A stretch of DNA of 5,204 nucleotides from Candidatus Cloacimonadota bacterium (GCA_011372345.1 DRTC01000289.1:1-5204), one strand, 5' to 3'. Positions 1-5,164 are shown, counted from the stretch's first letter. The notes: generated by a model from the sequence alone, not told the origin. Program-made: numbers and translations.

Positions 1-1
1 A

Positions 2-331
2 AAGAAGCCTTTATTAAATTACCGCTGGGAAAGAAATGTTCGTCAGTTGATGAATTTCTGTGAGAAAGTTTTTCTCAATAATGAAATAATCGATAATGAA
101 ATTATCATAAATGAGTTTAATAGTTATGTCTCCCAACAACATGGCAAGCAGAGCGACACATTTTATCATCTTCTCAACATTGAAAACTATAAGGATGCCA
201 AAACTTTTTTTAAGAAAAAGTATATAACTTATCATTACCATAAAAACAAGAGACATGCCAGAATAACCGCTGAAAAATTGGGAATGGATCATTCCGGCTT
301 GAGCAGATATATCAAAAAGGAAAGAATCTGA
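2..331 (+). CDS. sigma-54-dependent transcriptional regulator, C-terminal part (5' end outside window)
   Basis: The reading frame is open from the first bases of the window to the TGA at 329-331, giving about 109 residues of a longer protein. Near its start it reads NYRWERNVRQLMNF, which matches the conserved end of the AAA+ domain of sigma-54 activators (Y-x-WPGNVREL-x-N), including the sensor-II arginine. The usual Pro-Gly is replaced by Glu-Arg. After a variable linker comes YKDAKTFFKKKYI, like the 'F-K-x-A-R-x-x-F-E-x-x-Y' helix of NtrX-type regulators. The protein ends in a Fis-type helix-turn-helix (ITAEKLGMDHSGLSRYIKK) that would bind upstream activator DNA. By family knowledge it would use ATP to open promoters bound by sigma-54 RNA polymerase. 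The N-terminal sensory or receiver domain is not visible, so the signal and targets are unknown. An internal ATG at 47 is only a methionine inside the gene, not the start. Confidence 0.85.
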   Translation, partial: KKPLLNYRWERNVRQLMNFCEKVFLNNEIIDNEIIINEFNSYVSQQHGKQSDTFYHLLNIENYKDAKTFFKKKYITYHYHKNKRHARITAEKLGMDHSGLSRYIKKERI

Positions 332-379
332 TTTGATTTCCATGAAATCCTTATTGATGTATTCATAATAAATCAGATT
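325..379 (+). repeat. nested inverted repeat over the stop codon of the sigma-54 regulator gene
   Basis: The outer arms AATCTGATTT (325-334) and AAATCAGATT (370-379) are exact reverse complements. Between them lies a perfect 6-bp hairpin, GATTTC-CAT-GAAATC (335-349). A second hairpin pairs TTATT-ATG with CAT-AATAA around a TATT loop (351-371, one bulged G). The second hairpin overlaps the outer arm by two bases, so the full fold would be a three-way junction with a slightly shortened outer stem. The outer left arm contains the TGA stop. There is no following T-run, so it is not a classic terminator. It could stabilise or end the upstream transcript. Confidence 0.5.
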
Positions 380-394
380 TTGTCATAATTGAGA

Positions 395-438
395 TACAAT
401 TTCCTGTAAAAAAAAACTACCCAATTTTCTCCTTGACA
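395..438 (+). promoter_or_regulatory. weak candidate promoter elements upstream of the HD-GYP gene
   Basis: TACAAT at 395-400 is one base from the -10 consensus, but nothing at the right distance upstream looks like a -35 box. TTGACA at 433-438 is a perfect -35 box, but the best -10-like hexamer downstream (TTTAAT, 460-465) is 21 bp away, which is too far. No sigma-54 (TGGCAC-N5-TTGC) site was found in the spacer. A promoter here is likely because of the 157-bp gap, but its position is not settled. Confidence 0.2.
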
Positions 439-477
439 CCAAAAACCAACTTCAACGACTTTAATCTTGTTTTTTAT

Positions 478-483
478 AAGGAG
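478..483 (+). promoter_or_regulatory. ribosome binding site of the HD-GYP gene
   Basis: AAGGAG lies 5 bases before the ATG at 489 and is the strongest Shine-Dalgarno sequence on the + strand of the left half. It fixes the start of the HD-GYP gene. Confidence 0.85.
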
Positions 484-488
484 ATTTT

Positions 489-1772
489 ATGCTCGAACAG
501 ATAATTAGCTTTGTGCGGGAAAATCTGATCCCATCGGCAGTAATCGGATTTATAATTTTTTTCCAGTTAATTTTAATTATTGTTTTCAAATCAAAAAATA
601 AAACACTGATTAGGAGCAATGACAGTTTGCTGGATTCTATTGAAAAAACTAATAATTCCAATACAAAACTGAAAAAATTATTAGCTGAAAGAACTGAAAG
701 ATTGGCAATAATTGAAAAATCATATACAAAATTAGAAGAAGAAAGCAAAAAAAAGGTTGTCAAAACAAAAAGTACTTATTCCGGAATGTCAAAAGCATAT
801 AATGAGATCCTGAAATATTCACCTACTGGAATTATTAAATTAGACGAAAACCTGACCGTCGAATATGAAAATCCTACCATTGAAAAGATATTGGGAATTC
901 CATCAAAAGCTATTCCCAATTTTCGGGGGATCAATATCAGGAAAATCGCTGCTTTCCAGGAAACCGATATGATCCCGGTTTTCAACTACATCCTGAAAGG
1001 TAGAAAAGCAGAGATTGAAACGATCTTCCTGAATCATTTAAAGAAAAAAACTTATGCTAAAGTAATCGGTATACCATTATATAATGAAAACAGGTTCGAC
1101 GGTGCTATTCTTCTGATCAATGATGTAACAGAACAGCTACATGCCGAAGAAAAATTAAGACAGAGCATTGATATGCAGGATCAGGCAACTAATGATATTG
1201 TGAAGGCAATGATCTCAATTTCAGAAATCAGGGATCCTTATACTGCTAATCATCAAAGACGGGTTTGTGAGCTTTCCGAAGCTATTGCTCAAGAAATGGG
1301 TATGGAAAGCGAAAGGATAAAAGGAATTGGTTATACAGCAAGAATTCATGATATTGGAAAAGTTGCAGTTCCTTCCGATATTTTGACAAAACCCGGAAAA
1401 ATTTCAGATATGGAATTCAATGTGATCATGAATCACAGTAAGGTCGGATTCGATATTTTGAAGAATATTCGTTTCCCCTGGCCGATTGCAGAGATCGTTT
1501 ATCAGCATCATGAAAGGATGGACGGAAGCGGTTATCCTCGAAATCTGACAAAAAAGCAGATACTCATGGAAGCCAGAATTATCGGTCTTGCTGATGTGGT
1601 GGAAGCGATTGCCTCTCATCGTCCCTATCGAGCAGCTCTGGGAATTGAGAAGGCAATGAAGGAAATCAGTAATAAAAGAGGTTCATACTTTGATGAAAGT
1701 GTTGTCGATGCATGTTTGAAGATATTTAAAGAAAAGAATTTCAAGTTCACGGAAGAAGGTCTGAAAGAGTGA
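489..1772 (+). CDS. membrane-anchored PAS / HD-GYP domain protein, probable cyclic di-GMP phosphodiesterase
   Basis: A 427-residue protein. Residues about 14-33 form one hydrophobic membrane segment close to the N-terminus, with no room for a periplasmic sensor domain. Residues about 45-95 are charged and helical, probably coiled coil. Residues about 100-220 look like a PAS sensor domain (EILKYSPTGIIKLDENLTV at the start, GAILLINDVTEQ at the end). Residues about 235-420 are an HD-GYP domain. DPYTANH (249-255), IHDIGK (286-291), the MNH histidine at 316, and HHERMDGSGYP (340-350) are all intact, followed by ADVVEAIASHRPYR (368-381). The metal-binding HD pair and the GYP signature are both present, so an active enzyme hydrolysing cyclic di-GMP is expected. 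There is no GGDEF or receiver domain, so input presumably comes through the PAS domain. The ATG at 489 follows a strong AAGGAG. It lies downstream of the sigma-54 regulator on the same strand, but the 157-bp gap argues for its own transcript. A terminator follows at 1922. Confidence 0.93.
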   Translation: MLEQIISFVRENLIPSAVIGFIIFFQLILIIVFKSKNKTLIRSNDSLLDSIEKTNNSNTKLKKLLAERTERLAIIEKSYTKLEEESKKKVVKTKSTYSGMSKAYNEILKYSPTGIIKLDENLTVEYENPTIEKILGIPSKAIPNFRGINIRKIAAFQETDMIPVFNYILKGRKAEIETIFLNHLKKKTYAKVIGIPLYNENRFDGAILLINDVTEQLHAEEKLRQSIDMQDQATNDIVKAMISISEIRDPYTANHQRRVCELSEAIAQEMGMESERIKGIGYTARIHDIGKVAVPSDILTKPGKISDMEFNVIMNHSKVGFDILKNIRFPWPIAEIVYQHHERMDGSGYPRNLTKKQILMEARIIGLADVVEAIASHRPYRAALGIEKAMKEISNKRGSYFDESVVDACLKIFKEKNFKFTEEGLKE

Positions 1773-1779
1773 CGGTAAA

Positions 1780-1796
1780 TCAACCTGCCAGGTTGA
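1780..1796. repeat. perfect 17-bp palindrome just after the HD-GYP stop codon
   Basis: TCAACCTG and CAGGTTGA are exact reverse complements around a single central C, seven bases after the stop codon. As RNA it would form a 6-bp stem with a TGCCA loop. No T-run follows, so it is not a terminator by itself. Confidence 0.6.
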
Positions 1797-1858
1797 AGTC
1801 TAAATTTCTAACTCCGAATATCTAATAAATTTAAAAAACTATAAATCTCAAACACTAA

Positions 1859-1878
1859 CCATTCATTTCAATGAATGG
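1859..1878. repeat. perfect 8-bp hairpin
   Basis: CCATTCAT, loop TTCA, ATGAATGG. The stem is perfect. A second small palindrome, GGAAT-TC-ATTCC, follows at 1902-1913, after a T6 run at 1896-1901. That run is too far from the hairpin to act as a normal terminator tail. Confidence 0.55.
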
Positions 1879-1921
1879 CACACATCACAAAACAATTTTT
1901 TGGAATTCATTCCGTCATCAC

Positions 1922-1953
1922 CCGACTAAAGTCATTTTTCTTTGTCGGTTTTT
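1922..1953 (+). terminator. rho-independent terminator downstream of the HD-GYP gene
   Basis: The stem is CCGAC, a bulged T, then AAAG, pairing with CTTT-GTCGG around an 8-base loop. It is followed directly by TTTTT (1949-1953). The T-run lies on the + strand only, so it ends transcription coming from the HD-GYP gene, about 150 bp after its stop codon. On the - strand there is no T tail. Confidence 0.75.
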
Positions 1954-1989
1954 CCTATAGAATAAATTTGATGATTAATGTTTCTTTCT

Positions 1990-2040
1990 CATTTCCAAAT
2001 TAAATTTGGGAATGCAATTGCTAAAAAGTTTTACTTTGAT
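1990..2040 (+). repeat. interspersed two-hairpin repeat, copy A
   Basis: Hairpin 1 (1990-2014) pairs CATTTCCAAAT with ATTTGGGAATG; the one irregular pair is U-G in the + strand RNA. Hairpin 2 (2025-2037) is AAAGT-TTT-ACTTT. The last 20 bases (2021-2040) match the reverse complement of 5064-5083 at 19 of 20 positions. The GGGAA-N3-AATTG segment is shared with copy B at 5010-5022. This makes it a dispersed repeat, not a chance palindrome. Confidence 0.75.
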
Positions 2041-2072
2041 CTAAAAATTATGACACCGTCTAAATGTTTCGA

Positions 2073-2090
2073 CTCGTCGTTCCTTACGAG
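2073..2090. repeat. small inverted repeat just downstream of the DUF2851 gene
   Basis: CTCGT (2073-2077) and ACGAG (2086-2090) pair around an 8-base loop, 10 bp beyond the DUF2851 stop codon. On the - strand it would be the first structure after that gene. It has no T tail on that strand, so a terminator role is doubtful. Confidence 0.35.
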
Positions 2091-2100
2091 CCGAATCATT

Positions 2101-3438
2101 TCACATAGAACTGATCAATTCCTTTTTAAATTGTACACACATTTCACAATTGTGATGCTGACAAAAATCAAAATACAATTTTAAAATTCCCTGTTGATAA
2201 ATGGCTTTTTTTGAAACAATTTTTCTTTGAGTATCACTCATAAATCTTTCCATGAATTGAGTTATAAAATTTCCTGGTAAACCGTGGAATTCTTGATAAA
2301 CTTTTTTCGCAACATTATCCAATTCTGAATACGACATTTTTCGAGCATATAGAATTGCTAACGGAATTAGAATATTGATTATAATTATATCAACACGGGA
2401 TTTTCCAATCTGATATTTCTCCGGCAAGAATGAATATGATGATTCGTCGCCTTTGACCTGTAACAACGAATAAATCCTGCCTTTAAATTTATTCATTTTT
2501 ATCTTCTTATCAGTAAAGGAAAAAACCTTCAGCACATTGTTAAATAAAGGATTTTCAAGATTCTCATAGATGAGATCAATGATCTGCAAAATTCTGACCG
2601 CAGGATGATTTATCGGTCGAATACGAAATAATTTCCAGTCAAGATCGAAAATTTCTTTAGAAAATCCCTGTTTCTGATATAACTCTTTCCATTTAGAAAC
2701 AAACTCGCGCGGAAATGTTTTCGGGAGATGACTGATCAAATCGGAACTGCATAACCAGAGAGTTAAAAGTTCGTCTTTGGTCATTCCATTTCGATAAAAC
2801 TCTTTTAATTTAGAATACGGAAACTTGAGAGCTAATTGCAGCATCTGGAATTTATTCTTGCTGTACCCAAGGGACTCGAATAGTCCCTGCATAAACAACT
2901 GGTTAAAATCAGAGAAAAACAGTTCTGCTCCAAAGCGTTTGATCTTCTTTTCCAATCTTTCTGAACCTGATTTGAGAAGTAGCAATTGGAGCGATTCATT
3001 ATCAAGTCCTGCAAAAAAACTGCAGAATTTATCCTCAACAACAAATTTCTTATGTTTGTGTTCTTTTAATAACTTTGTAATATTTTTATCTAAATAATTC
3101 TGCAACTCTAATATCTCGATCTTTTCACCATTCTCGCTGACCGTAAAAGGATATTGTCCGTTATGTTTAAACACAATATGCAAAATTACATTGTTATAAT
3201 TCTTATCTTCATGGTGATGATGTGAATTCCAATCATGAGTCTCTAAATGCACTTCTACATCTCCACGCAGAACTTCTCCTTCAAATTGGATGATCGCATT
3301 TTTGAAGTCAGGTCCTGCATCTGTATTCCATTGCCCCTGAAACATTATTTTCAGAGATTTTCCGGAAATTGTTTGAAGTTTCTTCTGTAGATGCTGGGCA
3401 TCCCAGATATGATATAAAAATTTTTCGGAGAATTGCAT
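2101..3438 (-). CDS. DUF2851 family protein of unknown function
   Basis: A 445-residue soluble protein with no signal peptide or membrane segment. The N-terminal part carries the features I associate with DUF2851: FQGQWNTDAGPDF (33-45), GDVEVHLETHDW (59-70), a histidine cluster HHHH (73-76), and YNNVILHIVF (81-90). The D44 ... E62-V-H64 spacing is reminiscent of a nuclease-like D...ExK core, but that is my inference and no function is established. Near the C-terminus are LYFDFC (421-426) and C426-x4-C431-x2-C434, a compact cysteine group that could hold a metal or cluster. The ATG at 3438 lies 30 bp after the panC stop on the same strand. Only a weak GGGA precedes it, so translation may depend on panC. 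It is probably the last gene of the panD-panC operon. Its role next to pantothenate synthesis is unknown. Confidence 0.85.
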   Translation of the reverse strand: MQFSEKFLYHIWDAQHLQKKLQTISGKSLKIMFQGQWNTDAGPDFKNAIIQFEGEVLRGDVEVHLETHDWNSHHHHEDKNYNNVILHIVFKHNGQYPFTVSENGEKIEILELQNYLDKNITKLLKEHKHKKFVVEDKFCSFFAGLDNESLQLLLLKSGSERLEKKIKRFGAELFFSDFNQLFMQGLFESLGYSKNKFQMLQLALKFPYSKLKEFYRNGMTKDELLTLWLCSSDLISHLPKTFPREFVSKWKELYQKQGFSKEIFDLDWKLFRIRPINHPAVRILQIIDLIYENLENPLFNNVLKVFSFTDKKIKMNKFKGRIYSLLQVKGDESSYSFLPEKYQIGKSRVDIIIINILIPLAILYARKMSYSELDNVAKKVYQEFHGLPGNFITQFMERFMSDTQRKIVSKKAIYQQGILKLYFDFCQHHNCEMCVQFKKELISSM

Positions 3439-3468
3439 TTATCCCAAATCTATGATCAAATTTAAAAT

Positions 3469-4296
3469 TTAAATTTCCATATTGTCAATCAATCTTGTAT
3501 CTTCAATCCAGACAGCGAGCAAAACTCTGTCACCCTTTCGCACTTTTGCTTTCGATTCCAGAGATGTAGGATCAACAAACTCAATATAATCAATAATTCC
3601 ATTGTTTTTGTGAATTAACTTCTCCATCTTTTTCTTCATTGATAATGAATCAAAATTACCATTCTGAAATTCTGATTTTGCCTGAAGTAAAGAAAGATAA
3701 AGACAAAGAGCCTCCTGTCTTCCTTTTTCTGACAAATATTTATTGCGAGAGCTCATTGCCAGTCCGTCTTTTTCCCTGATAAGAGGACATCTTACTATTT
3801 TTGTTTTGAAATTCAAGTCTCGGATCATCTGTTCTAAAACAACAATCTGTTGAAAATCTTTCTCTCCCAAGAACATCATGTCAGGATTCACTATATTCAT
3901 CAGTTTGGCAACAATTGTTGTTACACCTTGAAAATGAATAGGACGGGATTTTCCACAAAGGATAGTTGTTATCTTATCAACATTCACCCAGGTTTTAAAA
4001 TCATCTGGATACATTTCTTTTTCAGTTGGAAAAAAAATATAATCAACTTCCAATCCGGAAAGTAGTTTTACATCTTGAACAAAATCACGGGGATATTGAG
4101 ATAAATCTTCATTCGGTCCGAATTGGGAAGGATTTACAAAAATGCTGACCACAACTGTATCGCAATCTCTTTTTGCTGCTCTGATCAAACTTAAATGACC
4201 TTTATGAAGAAAACCCATGGTGGGAACAAAACCGACCTTTCCGGAAAGTTTTGTATTTTGCATTTCTTGGATTGTTTTGATTATTTTGGGTTTCAT
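3469..4296 (-). CDS. panC: pantothenate synthetase (pantoate--beta-alanine ligase)
   Basis: A cytosolic enzyme that joins pantoate and beta-alanine, using ATP, to make pantothenate for coenzyme A. Counting from the ATG at 4296 (275 residues, a usual length), the motifs are in order: PTMGFLHKGH (25-34, nucleotide-binding HIGH-type), VNPSQFGPNEDLSQYPR (54-70), GKSRPIHFQGVTTIVAKL (115-132), FLGEKDFQQ (142-150), and REKDGLAMSSRN (174-185, KMSKS-type). The position usually glycine in RPGHF is isoleucine. The frame is also open to a TTG at 4317, which would add seven residues. That TTG lies inside the stem-loop between panD and panC, so the ATG is preferred. No Shine-Dalgarno sequence precedes either start, which is odd. 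It lies 42 bp after panD and 30 bp before the DUF2851 gene. The panD product supplies its beta-alanine. No panB is in the window. Confidence 0.95.
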   Translation of the reverse strand: MKPKIIKTIQEMQNTKLSGKVGFVPTMGFLHKGHLSLIRAAKRDCDTVVVSIFVNPSQFGPNEDLSQYPRDFVQDVKLLSGLEVDYIFFPTEKEMYPDDFKTWVNVDKITTILCGKSRPIHFQGVTTIVAKLMNIVNPDMMFLGEKDFQQIVVLEQMIRDLNFKTKIVRCPLIREKDGLAMSSRNKYLSEKGRQEALCLYLSLLQAKSEFQNGNFDSLSMKKKMEKLIHKNNGIIDYIEFVDPTSLESKAKVRKGDRVLLAVWIEDTRLIDNMEI

Positions 4297-4306
4297 TTTT
4301 TGAATG

Positions 4307-4339
4307 AAACTTGCCAAATTTCAAAAATTTGGCAAGTTT
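4307..4339 (-). repeat. perfect 15-bp stem-loop filling the panD-panC junction
   Basis: AAACTTGCCAAATTT (4307-4321) and AAATTTGGCAAGTTT (4325-4339) are exact reverse complements with a 3-base loop. On the transcribed - strand the stem begins with the last base of the panD TAA stop and ends 10 bases before the panC ATG. The 3' side is only partly U-rich (GTTTCATTC), so it could be a weak attenuator, an mRNA stabiliser, or an inserted palindromic repeat. It takes up the place where a panC ribosome binding site would be expected. Confidence 0.85.
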
Positions 4340-4701
4340 TAATCTAAGTCATAAAATTTCTTATTATGATCATCCTCGATTACGATCACTTTTGGTTTAT
4401 AATCTCTGATTTCTTCTTCATTCATTTCGGCAAAATTTACAATAATAACTTTGTCTCCAATCGTAACCAACCTGGCAGCAGCACCGTTTATCCCGATAAT
4501 TCCGGAACCTGCTTCCCCTTCGATGATATAAGTGGAAAATCGGTTTCCATTATCTATATTATAGACATCGACTTTCTCGTTTGGTTTCATCCCGCTGGCT
4601 TCGAGTAATTTTTTATCTATTGTTATACTGCCGATATAATTTAAGTCTCTCTGTGTTATTCGCGCTCTGTGTATTTTGGAAAGAAGCATTGTTCTTTGCA
4701 T
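4339..4701 (-). CDS. panD: aspartate 1-decarboxylase precursor
   Basis: A 120-residue protein, close to the family's usual length, that converts L-aspartate to beta-alanine for PanC. The self-cleavage site is intact: Y22-I-G24-S25-I-T, where cleavage between G24 and S25 would turn S25 into the pyruvoyl cofactor. Other residues known from this family are present at the standard numbers: K9, H11, R54, T57, Y58 and N72, within RTMLLSKIHR (3-12), NRFSTYIIEGEAGSG (53-67) and INGAAARL (71-78). The ATG at 4701 has a good ribosome binding site (CAGGAG, five bases upstream). It is the first gene of the apparent panD-panC-DUF2851 operon. The tail after about residue 95 is charged and more variable, as is usual. 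Confidence 0.96.
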   Translation of the reverse strand: MQRTMLLSKIHRARITQRDLNYIGSITIDKKLLEASGMKPNEKVDVYNIDNGNRFSTYIIEGEAGSGIIGINGAAARLVTIGDKVIIVNFAEMNEEEIRDYKPKVIVIEDDHNKKFYDLD

Positions 4702-4706
4702 TTTTT

Positions 4707-4712
4707 CTCCTG
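4707..4712 (-). promoter_or_regulatory. ribosome binding site of panD
   Basis: On the - strand CAGGAG lies 5 bases before the ATG at 4701. It supports this start and contrasts with panC, which has none. Confidence 0.8.
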
Positions 4713-4728
4713 AATTTTTTTATTTCAA

Positions 4729-4794
4729 AATCAAATCCGTTTTTAACAAATTGATAATGATATACATTTATCTATTTCCCACGAATCAAATCCG
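4729..4794 (-). promoter_or_regulatory. probable panD operon promoter region with an 11-bp direct repeat
   Basis: AATCAAATCCG occurs exactly twice, at 4729-4739 and 4784-4794, 55 bp apart. Each copy is preceded by TATTTC (4721-4726 and 4773-4778), so the similarity extends to about 20 bp with a small gap. On the - strand TTGATT (part of the distal repeat) is a plausible -35 box. The best -10 candidates after it are TGTATA (17-bp spacing) or TATATC (19-bp spacing), both weak. The repeats could be a pair of operator sites on roughly the same face of the helix, or a local duplication. No known pantothenate-pathway riboswitch is visible. Confidence 0.3.
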
Positions 4795-4872
4795 GTTCTT
4801 TTGAAATTCTATGAAATATAAAGTCAAGGATAAAAACGAGGAAACACGAAGTTTTTCGGAAAATGACCAACC

Positions 4873-4926
4873 ACTTTGCGAAAGTTATCTACCTTGGGTT
4901 TTCTTGCGAAGAACTTCCGCAAAGTT
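4873..4926. repeat. compound inverted repeat with GCG-loop hairpins
   Basis: ACTTTGCGAAAGT (4873-4885) and ACTTCCGCAAAGT (4913-4925) are inverted copies with one mismatch, about 27 bp apart. Each arm is itself nearly palindromic (ACTTT-GCG-AAAGT at 4873-4885; AACTT-CCGCA-AAGTT at 4912-4926). A third hairpin, TTCTT-GCG-AAGAA (4901-4913), lies between them. It can therefore fold either as one long hairpin or as two or three short ones. Confidence 0.6.
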
Positions 4927-4930
4927 ACTA

Positions 4931-4992
4931 TTTTTTTTCTATGGCAAGCACAGAAAAAAAAGCCACTCTTCGATTGGGATGAAGTTTGGCTT
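4931..4992. repeat. two abutting hairpins leading into repeat copy B
   Basis: TTTTTTTTCT (4931-4940) pairs exactly with AGAAAAAAAA (4952-4961) around an 11-base loop. Directly after, AAGCCA (4960-4965) pairs with TGGCTT (4987-4992), and inside it CTTC (4968-4971) pairs with GAAG (4981-4984), separated by a symmetric 2x2 internal loop. The next base starts hairpin 1 of repeat copy B, so three hairpins stand back to back. Confidence 0.55.
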
Positions 4993-5040
4993 GTTCCCAA
5001 ATTTTATTTGGGAACATAATTGGATAAGAAATTTCATTTC
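4993..5040 (+). repeat. interspersed two-hairpin repeat, copy B
   Basis: Hairpin 1 (4993-5015) is a perfect 10-bp stem, GTTCCCAAAT-TTT-ATTTGGGAAC. AATTG follows at the same offset as in copy A. Hairpin 2 (5028-5040) is GAAAT-TTC-ATTTC. Its sequence differs from copy A's second hairpin (AAAGT-TTT-ACTTT), but pairing is kept by paired changes. Confidence 0.7.
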
Positions 5041-5063
5041 GAATATGTATAACCTCCTCAAAA

Positions 5064-5114
5064 ATCAAAGAAAAACTTTTTAGAAAATCACATTCCCAAA
5101 AAAAATTGGGAATG
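5064..5114 (-). repeat. interspersed two-hairpin repeat, copy C, inverted
   Basis: Read on the - strand, hairpin 1 (5114-5091) is CATTCCCAA, a T-rich 6-base loop, TTGGGAATG. It is followed by a tail (5083-5064) that matches copy A at 19 of 20 bases, including AAAG-N5-CTTT for hairpin 2. Copies A and C are both 51 bases long. Copy C faces copy B, their tails separated by 23 bp. Confidence 0.75.
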
Positions 5115-5142
5115 AGGAGAATCGTCAGTTTTGAAATTTTCA

Positions 5143-5164
5143 CGATTCCGATACATCGGGATTG
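5143..5164. repeat. hairpin CGATTCCGA / TCGGGATTG
   Basis: CGATTCCGA (5143-5151) and TCGGGATTG (5156-5164) pair around the loop TACA, with one U-G wobble and one mismatch or G-U in the RNA. There is no T-run beyond it, only TTTTTT at 5175-5180, which is too distant for a standard terminator. Confidence 0.45.

Larger units (their letters stand above)
1773..2100. other. gene-free convergent intergenic region rich in palindromes
   Basis: This 328-bp stretch lies between the 3' ends of the HD-GYP gene (+) and the DUF2851 gene (-). No coding region is credible in it. It holds five separate inverted repeats, one repeat-family copy and a rho-independent terminator, each listed separately. The density of palindromes is similar to that in the region upstream of panD. 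Confidence 0.8.

Noticed and set aside
332..488. Cyclic di-GMP riboswitch in the leader of the HD-GYP gene
   Set aside because: None of the conserved sequence blocks of the known cyclic di-GMP aptamers could be found.
1877..1891. TGGCACACATCACAA as a sigma-54 promoter
   Set aside because: It has the TGGCAC half, but the TTGC half is absent at the right spacing, and no gene starts downstream on that strand.
1978..2184. 68-residue open frame on the + strand
   Set aside because: It runs through repeat copy A and into the antisense of the DUF2851 3' end, with no ribosome binding site or domain.
4294..4317. TTG start for PanC giving 282 residues
   Set aside because: The TTG lies inside the perfect stem-loop and the extra seven residues match nothing typical of the family. 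The ATG at 4296 gives a usual N-terminus.
4811..5083. 90-residue open frame on the + strand
   Set aside because: It is composed of the inverted repeats described for this region, has no ribosome binding site at its ATG, and has no recognisable domain.
4873..5114. CRISPR array or integron attC array
   Set aside because: The repeats are palindromic units of differing sequence and orientation, without regular direct repeats and spacers and without a nearby cas or integrase gene.
4928..5143. 71-residue open frame on the - strand, with a GAGGAGG (5053-5059) inside it
   Set aside because: It spans repeat copies B and C. The purine-rich motif sits 15 bases before an ATG of a frame of about 32 codons that also runs through repeats, so it is probably not translated.
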